Positions 14,967-22,150 of a stretch of DNA of 39,717 nucleotides are shown here, piece by piece (position 1 is the first letter of the stretch; every line of letters begins with the position of its first letter). The notes beneath the pieces are model-generated. The model saw only the letters and a list, made by a program, of their open reading frames with translations, did no database searches and was not told where the DNA came from. Made by a program: the position numbers and the translations under genes. This DNA is from JABFSS01 sp964497975. Its GTDB lineage: Bacteria > Patescibacteriota > Gracilibacteria > Peribacterales > Peribacteraceae. Where the stretch lies: contig CAZCFO010000008.1 in assembly GCA_964497975.1 (NCBI GenBank), positions 1 through 39,717 of the forward strand, written 5' to 3'.

Positions 14967-15812
14967 ATGCCCCTCAAGAAGCCCAAACCAACGACTCCGG
15001 GACGGCGCCAGATGACGATCGCCGACTTCTCCGGACTGACGAAGAAGCGCCCTGAAAAGTCGCTCGTGGTCGGCAAGCGCCGGACCAACGGACGCGACAA
15101 CAAGGGCCAGGTGTCCATCCGCCACCGCGGCGGCGGCCACAAGCGCCTGCTGCGCACCGTCGACTTCAAGCAGACGGGCAAGGCGGGCATCCCCGCGCAC
15201 GTCACGGCGCTCGAGTACGACCCCAACCGCTCGGCGCGCATCGCCCTGCTCCAGTACGTGGACGGCGAGAAGCGCTACGTGCTCGCGCCCGAAGGCCTCA
15301 AAGTCGGCGACCAGGTGGTCTCCGGCGAGCGCACCAAGGTGAAGCTCGGCAACCGCATGCAGCTCCAGCACATCCCCGTCGGCTACCGCATCTTCAACGT
15401 CGAGATGCAGATCGGACAGGGCGGACAGATCGTCCGCTCGGCCGGCACCGCCGCCACCCTCGTGGGCATCGACGGCGACCACGCGATCATCCAGCTGCCC
15501 AGCGGCGAGATCCGCAAGGTCCGGAAGGAATGCTTCGCGACCATCGGCACCGTCAGCAACCCCGAACACAACCTGATCAACATCGGCAAGGCGGGCCGCA
15601 TGCGCTGGATGGGCCGCAAGCCGCAGGTGCTCGGCAAGTCCATGAACGCCGTCGATCACCCGCATGGAGGAGGCGAAGGTCACGCGTCCGTCGGTCTCGT
15701 CGCCCCCAAGACCCCGTGGGGCAAAAAGGCCCTCGGCGTCAAAACCCGCCGCATGAGCAAGAACTCCGACCTCATCGTCCGCCGCCGCGTCCACAAGAAG
15801 AAGCGCAGGTAA
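14967..15812 (+). CDS. rplB: 50S ribosomal protein L2
   Basis: 281 aa, normal length. Clear signatures: NNKGQVSIRHRGGGHKRL-type stretch near 46-63, YDPNRSARIALL and near the C-terminus VDHPHGGGEGHASVG (near 228-242), the segment essential for peptidyl-transferase activity. The gene starts 3 nt after rplW with no Shine-Dalgarno sequence (CGCATAACCC before ATG), suggesting coupling by reinitiation. Confidence 0.97.
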   Translation: MPLKKPKPTTPGRRQMTIADFSGLTKKRPEKSLVVGKRRTNGRDNKGQVSIRHRGGGHKRLLRTVDFKQTGKAGIPAHVTALEYDPNRSARIALLQYVDGEKRYVLAPEGLKVGDQVVSGERTKVKLGNRMQLQHIPVGYRIFNVEMQIGQGGQIVRSAGTAATLVGIDGDHAIIQLPSGEIRKVRKECFATIGTVSNPEHNLINIGKAGRMRWMGRKPQVLGKSMNAVDHPHGGGEGHASVGLVAPKTPWGKKALGVKTRRMSKNSDLIVRRRVHKKKRR

Positions 15813-15816
15813 TCTA

Positions 15817-15872
15817 TCCCCTCACCCCTCCGCCCCTCTCCCGCTTCGCAGGAGAGGGGAACCGCCCCTCCC
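15817..15872 (+). repeat. Hairpin repeat copy 4 (rplB-rpsS)
   Basis: Perfect stem CCCCTCTCC (15833-15841) / GGAGAGGGG (15851-15859), followed by AACCGCCCCTCC and the rpsS leader. Confidence 0.85.
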
Positions 15873-15889
15873 GATTATCACTCTCCTCT

Positions 15890-16201
15890 ATGTCCCGCTC
15901 CCTCAAAAAAGGCCCCCACGTTGATCAGGTTCTCCTGAAGAAGGTGATGAAGATGGTGGAAGCGCAGGAGAAAAAGATCATCAAGACCTGGGCGCGCGAT
16001 TGCGACATCCCGCCCGAGTTCGTGGGCTTCACGTTCGCCGTCCACAATGGCAAGGACTTCGTCCCCGTGTACATCACCGAGCAGATGGTCGGCCACAAGC
16101 TCGGGGAATTCGCCTGGACGACGAAGTTCAAGGGCCATGGAGGCAAGGCCGCGACCACGGTCGCACCCGCCCCGACGGCCGCTCCCGCTCCCGGCAAGTA
16201 A
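15890..16201 (+). CDS. rpsS: 30S ribosomal protein S19
   Basis: 103 aa from the ATG at 15890. MSRSLKKGPHVDQ at the N-terminus and FAVHNGKDFVPVYITEQMVGHKLGEFA in the core (split by normal S19 loops) identify it. It binds 16S rRNA at the top of the 30S head with S13. A short Ala/Pro-rich tail (about 15 residues) is added. An in-frame upstream extension through the repeat is possible but would not match the family N-terminus. Confidence 0.96.
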   Translation: MSRSLKKGPHVDQVLLKKVMKMVEAQEKKIIKTWARDCDIPPEFVGFTFAVHNGKDFVPVYITEQMVGHKLGEFAWTTKFKGHGGKAATTVAPAPTAAPAPGK

Positions 16202-16229
16202 CACCTATCTCCGCTAGTTTTCCTTCCTT

Positions 16230-16283
16230 CCCTCACCCCTCCGCCTCTCTCCCGCTTCGCAGGAGAGGGGAACCGCACTCCCT
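16230..16283 (+). repeat. Hairpin repeat copy 5 (rpsS-rplV)
   Basis: Stem CCTCTCTCC (16244-16252) / GGAGAGGGG (16262-16270). One C-to-T change gives a G-U pair, so the fold again survives. Confidence 0.82.
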
Positions 16284-16304
16284 CCTACGATCATCTCTCC
16301 AATC

Positions 16305-16763
16305 ATGAAAGCTTACGCACAATCACTGCGCATCGCCCCGAAGAAAGCCAACCTCATCGCTCAGATGGTGCGCGGACTGCCGGTGCCCGAGGCCATGGAA
16401 TCGCTTCGCCGCACGAACAAGAAGGGCGCGCGCATGGTCGAACTCCTGCTGCGCTCCGCGATCGCCAACGCCTCGCACAACGACAAGCAGGACGCCCAGA
16501 TGATGGTCGTCAAAACGCTGATCGTGAACCAGGGTCAGGCCTACCGCCGCGGCATGCCGATGGCGCGCGGCCGCACACGCCCCTTCCGCAAATTCCTCTC
16601 GCATATCACGCTCGAGCTCGGATTCCCGGAGGAAAAAAAGAGGGCGCAGAGGGCACAAACGGTACAGAAGGGACAGAAGAAAGGCGGTGAAGACGCTTCC
16701 AAGAAGCCGGAAACTCCTGTAAAAGCTTCCGCGAAGAAGCCTTCCCCAAAGAAGGCTTCCTGA
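16305..16763 (+). CDS. rplV: 50S ribosomal protein L22 with repeat-derived basic tail
   Basis: 152 aa; typical L22 is about 110. The core (LRIAPKKANLIAQMVRGLPV at 7-26; RGMPMARGRTRPFRKFLSHI near 80-99) is normal and lines the exit tunnel. The last 45 residues are Lys/Gln/Ala-rich. Their first part is encoded by GAGGGCGCAGAGGGCACAAA and ACAGAAGGGACAGAAG (16640-16682), the same short tandem units that form the element inserted in rluB. The tail therefore looks like a captured repeat arm. Confidence 0.95.
   Translation: MKAYAQSLRIAPKKANLIAQMVRGLPVPEAMESLRRTNKKGARMVELLLRSAIANASHNDKQDAQMMVVKTLIVNQGQAYRRGMPMARGRTRPFRKFLSHITLELGFPEEKKRAQRAQTVQKGQKKGGEDASKKPETPVKASAKKPSPKKAS
16640..16682 (+). repeat. 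Single arm of the tandem-unit element within rplV 3' end
   Basis: Units of the type AGGGCACAAA, GGTACAGAAG and GGACAGAAG match the left arm of the rluB element and the lysS linker copy. No right arm is present. Confidence 0.55.
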
Positions 16764-16772
16764 TTTTTTTCT

Positions 16773-16828
16773 GCCCTCACCCCTAGTCCCTCTCCCGCTT
16801 CGCAGGAGAGGGGGACGCTCCTCCCCTC
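16773..16828 (+). repeat. Hairpin repeat copy 6 (rplV-rpsC)
   Basis: 8-bp stem CCCTCTCC (16788-16795) / GGAGAGGG (16805-16812), preceded by the common TTTCTGCCCTCACCC boundary. Confidence 0.83.
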
Positions 16829-16854
16829 ATTTCCTCTCAGAATCCTCCACTCTT

Positions 16855-17532
16855 ATGGGTCAAAAAGTGAACCCCAACGGCTTCCGGATCGGCATCACTC
16901 ACACGTGGCCGAGCACCTGGTTCGCGAAAGGAAAGAAGTTCCGCGACCTCCTGCTGCAGGACGTCCAGATCAAGCGGTACCTCCGCGCGCGCACGAAGGA
17001 GTCGGGCATCAGCTCCATCGAGATCGATCGCGGAAAGAAAGTCACCGTCACCATCCAGACGAGCAAGCCCGGCATCCTCATCGGCAAGCAGGGCGCAGCC
17101 ATCGAGGATCTCAAGAAAGAGCTGGAGCAGAAGTTTGGCGGCAGCTTCCTCGTCGAAGTCCAGGAGCTCCGCAACCCCGATGCCGATGCCGAGATCATCG
17201 CCGAGACCATCCAGGGCCAGATCGAGCGCCGCATGCCCTACCGCCGCGCCGTGAAGATGGCGATCGAAAAGGCGGAACAGGCCGGCGCGCAGGGAATCAA
17301 GGTCACCATCTCCGGCCGCCTCAACGGCGCCGAGATCGCCCGCGACGAGCTCTTCAAGAGCGGCAACATTCCTCTGCAGACCCTCCGCGCGAACATCCAG
17401 CACGCCAAGCGTCACTCCATCACGAAATTCGGCACGATCGGCGTGCAGGTGTGGATCTACAAAGGAATGGTGTTCAAGAAGATCCAGCAGGTGCAGTCCG
17501 CTTCGCTCCAGAATTCCCCCCAAGCCGCTTAA
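16855..17532 (+). CDS. rpsC: 30S ribosomal protein S3
   Basis: 225 aa, normal. MGQKVNPNGFRIGI begins the protein. A KH domain (VTIQTSKPGILIGKQGAAIE near 64-83) and the C-terminal domain (RAVKMAIEKAEQAGAQGIKV near 131-150; SGRLNGAEIAR) follow. S3 forms part of the mRNA entry helicase on the 30S head. The tail after KKIQQVQ is short. Confidence 0.97.
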   Translation: MGQKVNPNGFRIGITHTWPSTWFAKGKKFRDLLLQDVQIKRYLRARTKESGISSIEIDRGKKVTVTIQTSKPGILIGKQGAAIEDLKKELEQKFGGSFLVEVQELRNPDADAEIIAETIQGQIERRMPYRRAVKMAIEKAEQAGAQGIKVTISGRLNGAEIARDELFKSGNIPLQTLRANIQHAKRHSITKFGTIGVQVWIYKGMVFKKIQQVQSASLQNSPQAA

Positions 17533-17533
17533 T

Positions 17534-17590
17534 CCCCTCATTCCTCCGCCCCTCTCCCGCTTCGCAGGAGAGGGGGACTGACTCTCCCCA
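17534..17590 (+). repeat. Hairpin repeat copy 7 (rpsC-rplP)
   Basis: Perfect stem CCCCTCTCC (17549-17557) / GGAGAGGGG (17567-17575). It starts immediately after the rpsC stop codon and ends within 20 nt of the rplP start. Confidence 0.85.
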
Positions 17591-17595
17591 CTACA

Positions 17596-18021
17596 ATGCT
17601 CGAACCCAAGAAGCTCAAGCACCGGAAGCACCACCGCCGTCGCGGTGCGTTCTACGGCAAGGCCCAGAAAGGAGCGCAGCTGGCCTTCGGCAGCATCGGG
17701 CTCAAGGCCCAGGGCGGCGGCGAGCTGACCGCGCGTCAGATCGAAGCGGCGCGCCGCGCGCTCACGCACCAGGCGCAGCGCGGCGGGAAAATCTGGATCC
17801 GCGTCTTCCCCCACACGCCCGTCACCAAGAAGGCCGCCGAAGTGCCCATGGGCGCCGGCAAGGGCTCCGTCGAGTACTACGCTCTCGTGGTGAAGCCGGG
17901 TCGCATGCTGTTTGAGATCGACGGCCTCCCCGAAGAGACCGCGCGCGAAGCGCTCCGCCTCGCCGCGCACAAGCTGCCCTTCAAGACCAAGATCGTCGTC
18001 CGCCTCCGCGACGCCGCCTGA
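17596..18021 (+). CDS. rplP: 50S ribosomal protein L16
   Basis: 141 aa, normal. MLEPKKLKHRKHHR resembles the usual MLxPKRxKxRKxxRG start; GSIGLKAQGGGELTARQIEAARRA (near 35-58) and VPMGAGKGSVEYYALVVKPGRMLFEI-type core follow. L16 organises the A-site tRNA elbow. The ATG follows CACTACA, so a TACAAT hexamer overlaps the start codon; with upstream repeats this is more likely chance than a promoter. Confidence 0.96.
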   Translation: MLEPKKLKHRKHHRRRGAFYGKAQKGAQLAFGSIGLKAQGGGELTARQIEAARRALTHQAQRGGKIWIRVFPHTPVTKKAAEVPMGAGKGSVEYYALVVKPGRMLFEIDGLPEETAREALRLAAHKLPFKTKIVVRLRDAA

Positions 18022-18085
18022 CCCTCATCCGGTCCGCCCGAGGCGGACCGCCTTCTCCCCCTTCGGCGGGAGAAGGAACCAATCC
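18022..18085 (+). repeat. Composite two-hairpin repeat copy 8 (rplP-rpmC)
   Basis: Hairpin a is GGTCCGCC-CGA-GGCGGACC (18031-18049). Hairpin b is CCTTCTCCC (18051-18059) / GGGAGAAGG (18068-18076). Compared with copies 1-7 both arms of b changed together, which is covariation. The layout is the same as copy 12. Confidence 0.85.
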
Positions 18086-18109
18086 CTTCCATTAGCCTCT
18101 ATACCTCTC

Positions 18110-18406
18110 ATGTCCACCCTCGCCACCATCACCGAGCTTCGGGCCATGCAGGCCGCCGACCTCCGCAAGGAGATCCGCGCGCAGCAGTCGAATGTCCGCA
18201 AAATGCGCCTCCAGATCACGATGAACACCGAGAAGGACACGGGACGCTACCGCCGCGAGAAGCGCCAGCTGGCCAGAATGATGATGGCGCTGGGCGAGAA
18301 AGTGGGTACGGAGCCCGTAAAGGCCAAAAAGACCGAAAAGCAGACATTGAAGAAGACCCCCGCAAAAGCTACAGTCTCCGTCTCCAAAACATCCAAGAAA
18401 TCCTAG
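18110..18406 (+). CDS. rpmC: 50S ribosomal protein L29 with basic tail
   Basis: 98 aa from the ATG at 18110; typical L29 is about 65. The two-helix core is recognisable (ITELRAMQAADLRKEIRAQQ; TGRYRREKRQLARMMMAL). The extra 35 C-terminal residues are Lys/Thr/Ala-rich. L29 lies at the tunnel exit next to L23. An upstream in-frame continuation through the repeat was rejected because it has no L29 character. Confidence 0.92.
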   Translation: MSTLATITELRAMQAADLRKEIRAQQSNVRKMRLQITMNTEKDTGRYRREKRQLARMMMALGEKVGTEPVKAKKTEKQTLKKTPAKATVSVSKTSKKS

Positions 18407-18442
18407 CCCTCACCCCTCCGACCCCTCCCTCTTCTCAGTCTC

Positions 18443-18781
18443 ATGCATACGAAAGTTGGAACCATCACCGCCGCCAAGATGATCGGCACCGTCACGGTGA
18501 CCATCCATCGCTCGGTCTTCCACCCGCTCTACCGCAAGCGGTACCGCGTCAGCAAAAAGTTCCTGGCCGACAGCAAGGGCGTCGAGGATCTGGGAGTAGG
18601 GGACACGGTCGAGATCACGGAGTGCCGCCCTCTCAGCAAAAGGAAGCGCTTCAAGGTCAGCAACGTTCTCAAGCGCGCCCCGCGCGTGAGCGACATGGCC
18701 GAGGAGAGCGCGATCGAGGGAGTGATGAAGAAGCGCAAGACCGATGAGAAAGACGAAGTTTCTTCCGACGCCAAATCATGA
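18443..18781 (+). CDS. rpsQ: 30S ribosomal protein S17
   Basis: 112 aa; typical is about 85. KVGTITAAKMIGTVTVTIHRSVFHPLYRKR (OB-fold strands, split by loops) and GDTVEITECRPLSKRKRFKV near 52-71 are S17 features. The last 30 residues are an acidic/basic mixed tail. The spacer before it (18408-18438) holds a decayed copy of the hairpin repeat that no longer forms a stem. Its stop overlaps the rplN start as ATGA. Confidence 0.94.
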   Translation: MHTKVGTITAAKMIGTVTVTIHRSVFHPLYRKRYRVSKKFLADSKGVEDLGVGDTVEITECRPLSKRKRFKVSNVLKRAPRVSDMAEESAIEGVMKKRKTDEKDEVSSDAKS

Positions 18782-19146
18782 TCCAGCAGCAATCCATGCT
18801 CACCGTGGCGGATAATACAGGCGGCAAGATCGCCATGTGCATCCGCATACTCGGCAACAGCAATAACCGCTACGCCCGCATCGGGGACGTGATCATCGTT
18901 GTCATCAAAGAGGCTGCCCCGCGCGGCACGGTCCGCAAGAAGACCATCGAAACCGCGGTCGTCGTGCGCACGCGTCAGATGACGCGCCGCAAGGACGGCA
19001 GCGGCATCCGCTTCGACGACAACGCCTGCGTCATCATCCAGAAAGACGGCATGCCCAAGGGCACGCGCGTGTTCGGACCCGTGGCGCGCGAGCTTCGCGC
19101 GAAGGGTTACCAGAAAATTATTTCCCAGGCTCCTGACGTTCTGTAG
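18778..19146 (+). CDS. rplN: 50S ribosomal protein L14
   Basis: 122 aa, normal. MIQQQSMLTVADNTGGKIAMCIRILG and IVVIKEAAPRGTVRKK identify it. L14 binds at the intersubunit bridge and contacts silencing factor RsfS in other bacteria. The start overlaps the rpsQ stop (ATGA at 18778), typical of translational coupling. Confidence 0.97.
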   Translation: MIQQQSMLTVADNTGGKIAMCIRILGNSNNRYARIGDVIIVVIKEAAPRGTVRKKTIETAVVVRTRQMTRRKDGSGIRFDDNACVIIQKDGMPKGTRVFGPVARELRAKGYQKIISQAPDVL

Positions 19147-19151
19147 GTTTA

Positions 19152-19208
19152 TCCCCTCACCCTTCCGTCCCTCTCCCGCTTCGCAGGAGAGGGAAACTGC
19201 TCCACTCT
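19152..19208 (+). repeat. Hairpin repeat copy 9 (rplN-rplX)
   Basis: 8-bp stem CCCTCTCC (19169-19176) / GGAGAGGG (19186-19193) between rplN and rplX. Confidence 0.83.
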
Positions 19209-19221
19209 CTACTACGCCTCC

Positions 19222-19785
19222 ATGAAAATTCACGCAGGGGACACGGTCCTCATCATCACCGGCAAGGACAAGGGCAAGTCCGGCACAGTCCTCCGCGTTC
19301 TCGAGGAGGAGAACCGCGTGGTCGTGGGCGGCGTCAACATCCGCACGAAGCACATCAAGAAGACCTACCAGGAGGCCGGCAAGATCATCAAGTTCGAAGG
19401 ATCGATCTCCGCGTCCAACGTCATGATCCTCGACCCCAAGACCGGCAAGCCGTCGCGCATCGGCTACAAGCTCGACGACAAGGGCCGCAAGATCCGCATC
19501 AGCAAGATCAGCGGCGAGACCGTGAAGGCCGTGAAGCCCAAGGTGGAGAAGAAAACGAAGCAAACGACGGAAACGAAGAAAACGACGAAGCCGGCCAAAG
19601 AAGACGCATCATCCCAGACGGACGCTTCTGTCCCCGGAAAGAAGTCCCCCTTCTGGAAGCGCATGGGCTTCGGCGCAACGGCCGGCCAGCAGGGCGAAGT
19701 GAAGGAAGGCTCGCGCATGACCCAGGATCATTCGGTTCCCGAACAGCAGTCCCAGGTGCATCGTTCCGGCGGACGCGGTTCCTAA
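19222..19785 (+). CDS. rplX: 50S ribosomal protein L24 with long repeat-derived tail
   Basis: 187 aa; typical L24 is about 105. The KOW core (MKIHAGDTVLIITGKDKGKS; RVVVGGVNIRTKHIKKT) and the following strand region to about 105 are normal. The last 80 residues are extra. They begin with a Lys/Thr stretch encoded by 19549-19590, which closely matches one arm of the hairpin element at 34762-34841, then a Ser/Gln/Gly-rich end with WKRMGFGA. L24 initiates 50S assembly; the tail's role is unknown. Confidence 0.95.
   Translation: MKIHAGDTVLIITGKDKGKSGTVLRVLEEENRVVVGGVNIRTKHIKKTYQEAGKIIKFEGSISASNVMILDPKTGKPSRIGYKLDDKGRKIRISKISGETVKAVKPKVEKKTKQTTETKKTTKPAKEDASSQTDASVPGKKSPFWKRMGFGATAGQQGEVKEGSRMTQDHSVPEQQSQVHRSGGRGS
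19549..19590 (+). repeat. Arm of the GGCAAACGA-type element within rplX
   Basis: GAAAACGAAGCAAACGACGG followed by AAACGAAGAAAACGACG matches the reverse complement of the right arm of 34802-34841. The copy is in frame and encodes a Lys/Thr-rich peptide. Confidence 0.6.
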
Positions 19786-19794
19786 TTTCCACCC

Positions 19795-20421
19795 ATGACT
19801 AAATACGATTCTCTCCATGACAGGCTCCGCGGTCCCATCGCCCAGGCTCTCCAGAAAGAGCTCGGGATCAAGAACATCCACGCTCTCCCGCGCCTGAAGA
19901 AGGTGATCGTGAACGTGGGCATCAACAAGACGAAGATGGACAGCAAAGAGCTCCACGAGTACATCGCGGACATGCTCAAGCGCATCACGGGCCAGAAGCC
20001 GGTGTTCACCGTCGCGCGCATCGCCATCTCCAACTTCAAGACCCGCGAAGGCGGCATCGTCGGCGCCATGGTCACCCTGCGCGGCAAGCGCATGGAGGAG
20101 TTCCTCGACCGCCTCATCAGCTACGTCCTGCCCCGCATCCGTGACTTCCGCGGACTCCCCGGCAAGCTGGACGGCCGCGGCAACTATGCCATCGGGCTTC
20201 GCGACCAGTCGATCTTCCCCGAGGTGCCCTCCACCGACGGCGTGAAGTCGTTCGGCATGCAGATCCAGATCACGACGACCGCCGGCCGCGACGATTACGG
20301 GCGCGCCCTGCTCAAGCACATGCACATGCCCTTCGCCCCCGATCGGAAATCCACCGCCAAATCCGCCGCAAATGCGGGTAAGGATGTTGATTCCGAAGCC
20401 AAAAGCCCGGATACTCTATAG
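19795..20421 (+). CDS. rplE: 50S ribosomal protein L5
   Basis: 208 aa; typical is about 180. LPRLKKVIVNVGINKTK (near 31-47), ISNFKTREGGIVGAMVTLRG near 79-98 and GRGNYAIGLRDQSIFPEV near 126-143 identify it. L5 binds 5S rRNA and the P-site tRNA. About 25 extra Ser/Lys/Ala residues follow the normal end. It starts 9 nt after rplX. Confidence 0.96.
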   Translation: MTKYDSLHDRLRGPIAQALQKELGIKNIHALPRLKKVIVNVGINKTKMDSKELHEYIADMLKRITGQKPVFTVARIAISNFKTREGGIVGAMVTLRGKRMEEFLDRLISYVLPRIRDFRGLPGKLDGRGNYAIGLRDQSIFPEVPSTDGVKSFGMQIQITTTAGRDDYGRALLKHMHMPFAPDRKSTAKSAANAGKDVDSEAKSPDTL

Positions 20422-20449
20422 CCCTTCCCTTTGGGCGGCCCGCCGGGCC
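20421..20449 (+). repeat. GC palindromes in the rplE-rpsN gap
   Basis: GCCCTTCCCTTTGGGC (20421-20436) and GGCCCG-C-CGGGCC (20437-20449) form two adjacent short hairpins. They differ in sequence from the CTCTCCC family but occupy the same kind of position. Confidence 0.5.
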
Positions 20450-20475
20450 GTCCCCCAACCACTCGTTTCTCTCTT

Positions 20476-20700
20476 ATGGCCCGTCTCTCCCTCGTCCTCA
20501 GCCAAAAGCGCAAGCTCGCCGAATATCTCGACGCGAAGCGCGCAGGCAAGAAGCCGAAGTTCCCCACGCGCGTCTACAACCGCTGCTCGCTGTGCGGGCG
20601 CCGGCACGGGTACATGCGCTTCTTCGGGATCTGCCGCATCTGCTTCCGGGAGCTGGCGTGCAACGGCGAGATTCCCGGCATCACCAAGTCTTCCTGGTAA
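20476..20700 (+). CDS. rpsN: 30S ribosomal protein S14, zinc-binding form
   Basis: 74 aa from the ATG at 20476. Two CxxC pairs, CSLCGRRHGYMRFFGICRIC, form a zinc ribbon (C+ type), and the end GEIPGITKSSW is the standard S14 C-terminus. The N-terminal 35 residues (ARLSLVLSQKRKLAEYLDAK) are longer than in short zinc S14 proteins of about 61 aa. An upstream ATG in the GC palindromes was rejected. Confidence 0.95.
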   Translation: MARLSLVLSQKRKLAEYLDAKRAGKKPKFPTRVYNRCSLCGRRHGYMRFFGICRICFRELACNGEIPGITKSSW

Positions 20701-20745
20701 TCCCTATCCCCCGCGCCCACGGAGGGGCGCACCTATCACCCCCTT

Positions 20746-21135
20746 ATGGTTATCGTTTCTGACCCCATCGGCGATCTCGTCACCCGCATGCGCAACGCCC
20801 AGCATGCACGCCGCGGCACCTGCCGCGCCCCGTGGTCGAAGATCAAGCAGCAGCTGCTCGAGCTCATGAAGAGCGAAGGCTGGATCGCGGATGTGGCCGT
20901 CGTCGGCGAGGCTCCCAAGCAGGATCTCGAAGTCACCTTCCATCCCGACAAGCCCGCTCTCGAGCTCAAGCGTATCAGCAAGCCGGGCCGCCGCGCCTAC
21001 GCCGCGTCCTCCGAGATCAAGCCGGTGCTCCAGGGCTTCGGCATGGCGGTGATCACGACCAGCGAAGGCCTCCTCTCCGACAAAGAAGCCCGCAAGCGCA
21101 AGATCGGCGGCGAAATCCTCTGTACCATTTCCTAA
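20746..21135 (+). CDS. rpsH: 30S ribosomal protein S8
   Basis: 129 aa, normal. SDPIGDLVTRMRNAQHARRG at the start, RISKPGRRAYA near 77-87 and the C-terminal GMAVITTSEGLLSDKEARK-type signature are present. S8 binds 16S helix 21 and regulates the spc operon in E. coli. The 45-nt gap before it holds only a weak CCC..GGGG stem. Confidence 0.97.
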   Translation: MVIVSDPIGDLVTRMRNAQHARRGTCRAPWSKIKQQLLELMKSEGWIADVAVVGEAPKQDLEVTFHPDKPALELKRISKPGRRAYAASSEIKPVLQGFGMAVITTSEGLLSDKEARKRKIGGEILCTIS

Positions 21136-21148
21136 GCTTTCCACTCTC

Positions 21149-21703
21149 ATGTCCAGAATCGGAGCTAAACCAGTGGCAATCCCGTCCGGCGTCACCGTCG
21201 AGGTGAAGTCGGGCGTCGTGCACGTGAAGGGTCCCAAGGGCGAGCTCACGTATCGGCTGCTGCCCGAAGTGGCCGTGGCAGTCGAAGGCAATGAAGTGAA
21301 GGTCACCCGCAACGAAGACTCGGCGAACGGACGCGCGCGCCACGGTCTCACCCGCGTGCTCATCCTCAATATGACCATCGGTGTCAGCCAGGGATACGAG
21401 AAGAAGCTCGAGATCATCGGCGTCGGTTACAAGGCCCAGATCAAGGGCAAGACGCTGCTCCTCAACCTCGGCCATTCGCACCCCATCACCTTCAACGTTC
21501 CGGCGGGGATCGAAACGGCCCAGGACGAAAAGAACAAGAACATCGTCATCCTCCGCGGCATCGACAAGCAGCTCGTCGGCCAGGTCGCATCCGACCTCCG
21601 CGCCCTCCGTCCGCCCGAGCCGTACAAGGGCAAGGGTGTCCGCTACTTCGGCGAGAATATCCGCCGCAAGGCAGGCAAGGCCGCTACCGCAAAAGCCGCG
21701 TAA
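21149..21703 (+). CDS. rplF: 50S ribosomal protein L6
   Basis: 184 aa, normal. MSRIGAKPVAIPSGV begins the protein. Two similar domains follow, with the end PEPYKGKGVRYFGENIRRKAGK, the typical L6 signature. L6 lies near the sarcin-ricin loop. It starts 13 nt after rpsH with leader AAGCTTTCCACTCTC. Confidence 0.97.
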   Translation: MSRIGAKPVAIPSGVTVEVKSGVVHVKGPKGELTYRLLPEVAVAVEGNEVKVTRNEDSANGRARHGLTRVLILNMTIGVSQGYEKKLEIIGVGYKAQIKGKTLLLNLGHSHPITFNVPAGIETAQDEKNKNIVILRGIDKQLVGQVASDLRALRPPEPYKGKGVRYFGENIRRKAGKAATAKAA

Positions 21704-21710
21704 TCCAGAC

Positions 21711-21779
21711 CCTCATCCGGTCCGCCCGAGGCGGACCGCCTTCTCCCACTGCGGCGGGAGAAGGAACCAACCCCCTCTA
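21711..21779 (+). repeat. Composite two-hairpin repeat (rplF-rplR)
   Basis: Hairpin a is GGTCCGCC-CGA-GGCGGACC (21719-21737); hairpin b is CCTTCTCCC (21739-21747) / GGGAGAAGG (21756-21764). It is nearly identical to the copy at 18022-18085. Confidence 0.85.
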
Positions 21780-21793
21780 CAATCCTCCACCTC

Positions 21794-22141
21794 ATGTCCC
21801 GCCCCACCAAGTCCTCCCTCCGGCAATCGCGCACCCGCCGCGTCCGCGCCCGCATCCGCGGCACCGCGGAGCGCCCCCGCATGTCGGTCCACCGCTCGCT
21901 CAAGAACATCCGCGTGCAGATCATCGATGACGGCGTCGGCAAGACGCTGGCATCCGCCTCGTCCGGCGAGATCAAGGTTTCCCTCAACAAGGAAGGCGCC
22001 AGGAAAGTGGGCGAACTCATCGCCGACAAAGCCAAGAAAGCCAAAGTCACCGCTGTTGTTTTCGACCGCGGACCGTACAAGTACCACGGCCGCATCAAGG
22101 AACTCGCCGACGCCGCGCGCAAAGGCGGTCTCCAATTCTAA
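21794..22141 (+). CDS. rplR: 50S ribosomal protein L18
   Basis: 115 aa, normal. RTRRVRARIRGTAERPRMSV near 13-32 and FDRGPYKYHGRIKELADAARKGGLQF (C-terminal, split by the usual turn) identify it. L18 binds 5S rRNA with L5. TACAAT lies 10 nt before the ATG in its leader (TCTACAATCCTCCACCTC), so an internal promoter is possible. Confidence 0.96.
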   Translation: MSRPTKSSLRQSRTRRVRARIRGTAERPRMSVHRSLKNIRVQIIDDGVGKTLASASSGEIKVSLNKEGARKVGELIADKAKKAKVTAVVFDRGPYKYHGRIKELADAARKGGLQF

Positions 22142-22150
22142 CCCTCCCAC

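Noticed and set aside
17591..17598. TACAAT at the rplP start as a leaderless promoter
   Set aside because: The hexamer overlaps the ATG itself, so transcription would start inside the gene.
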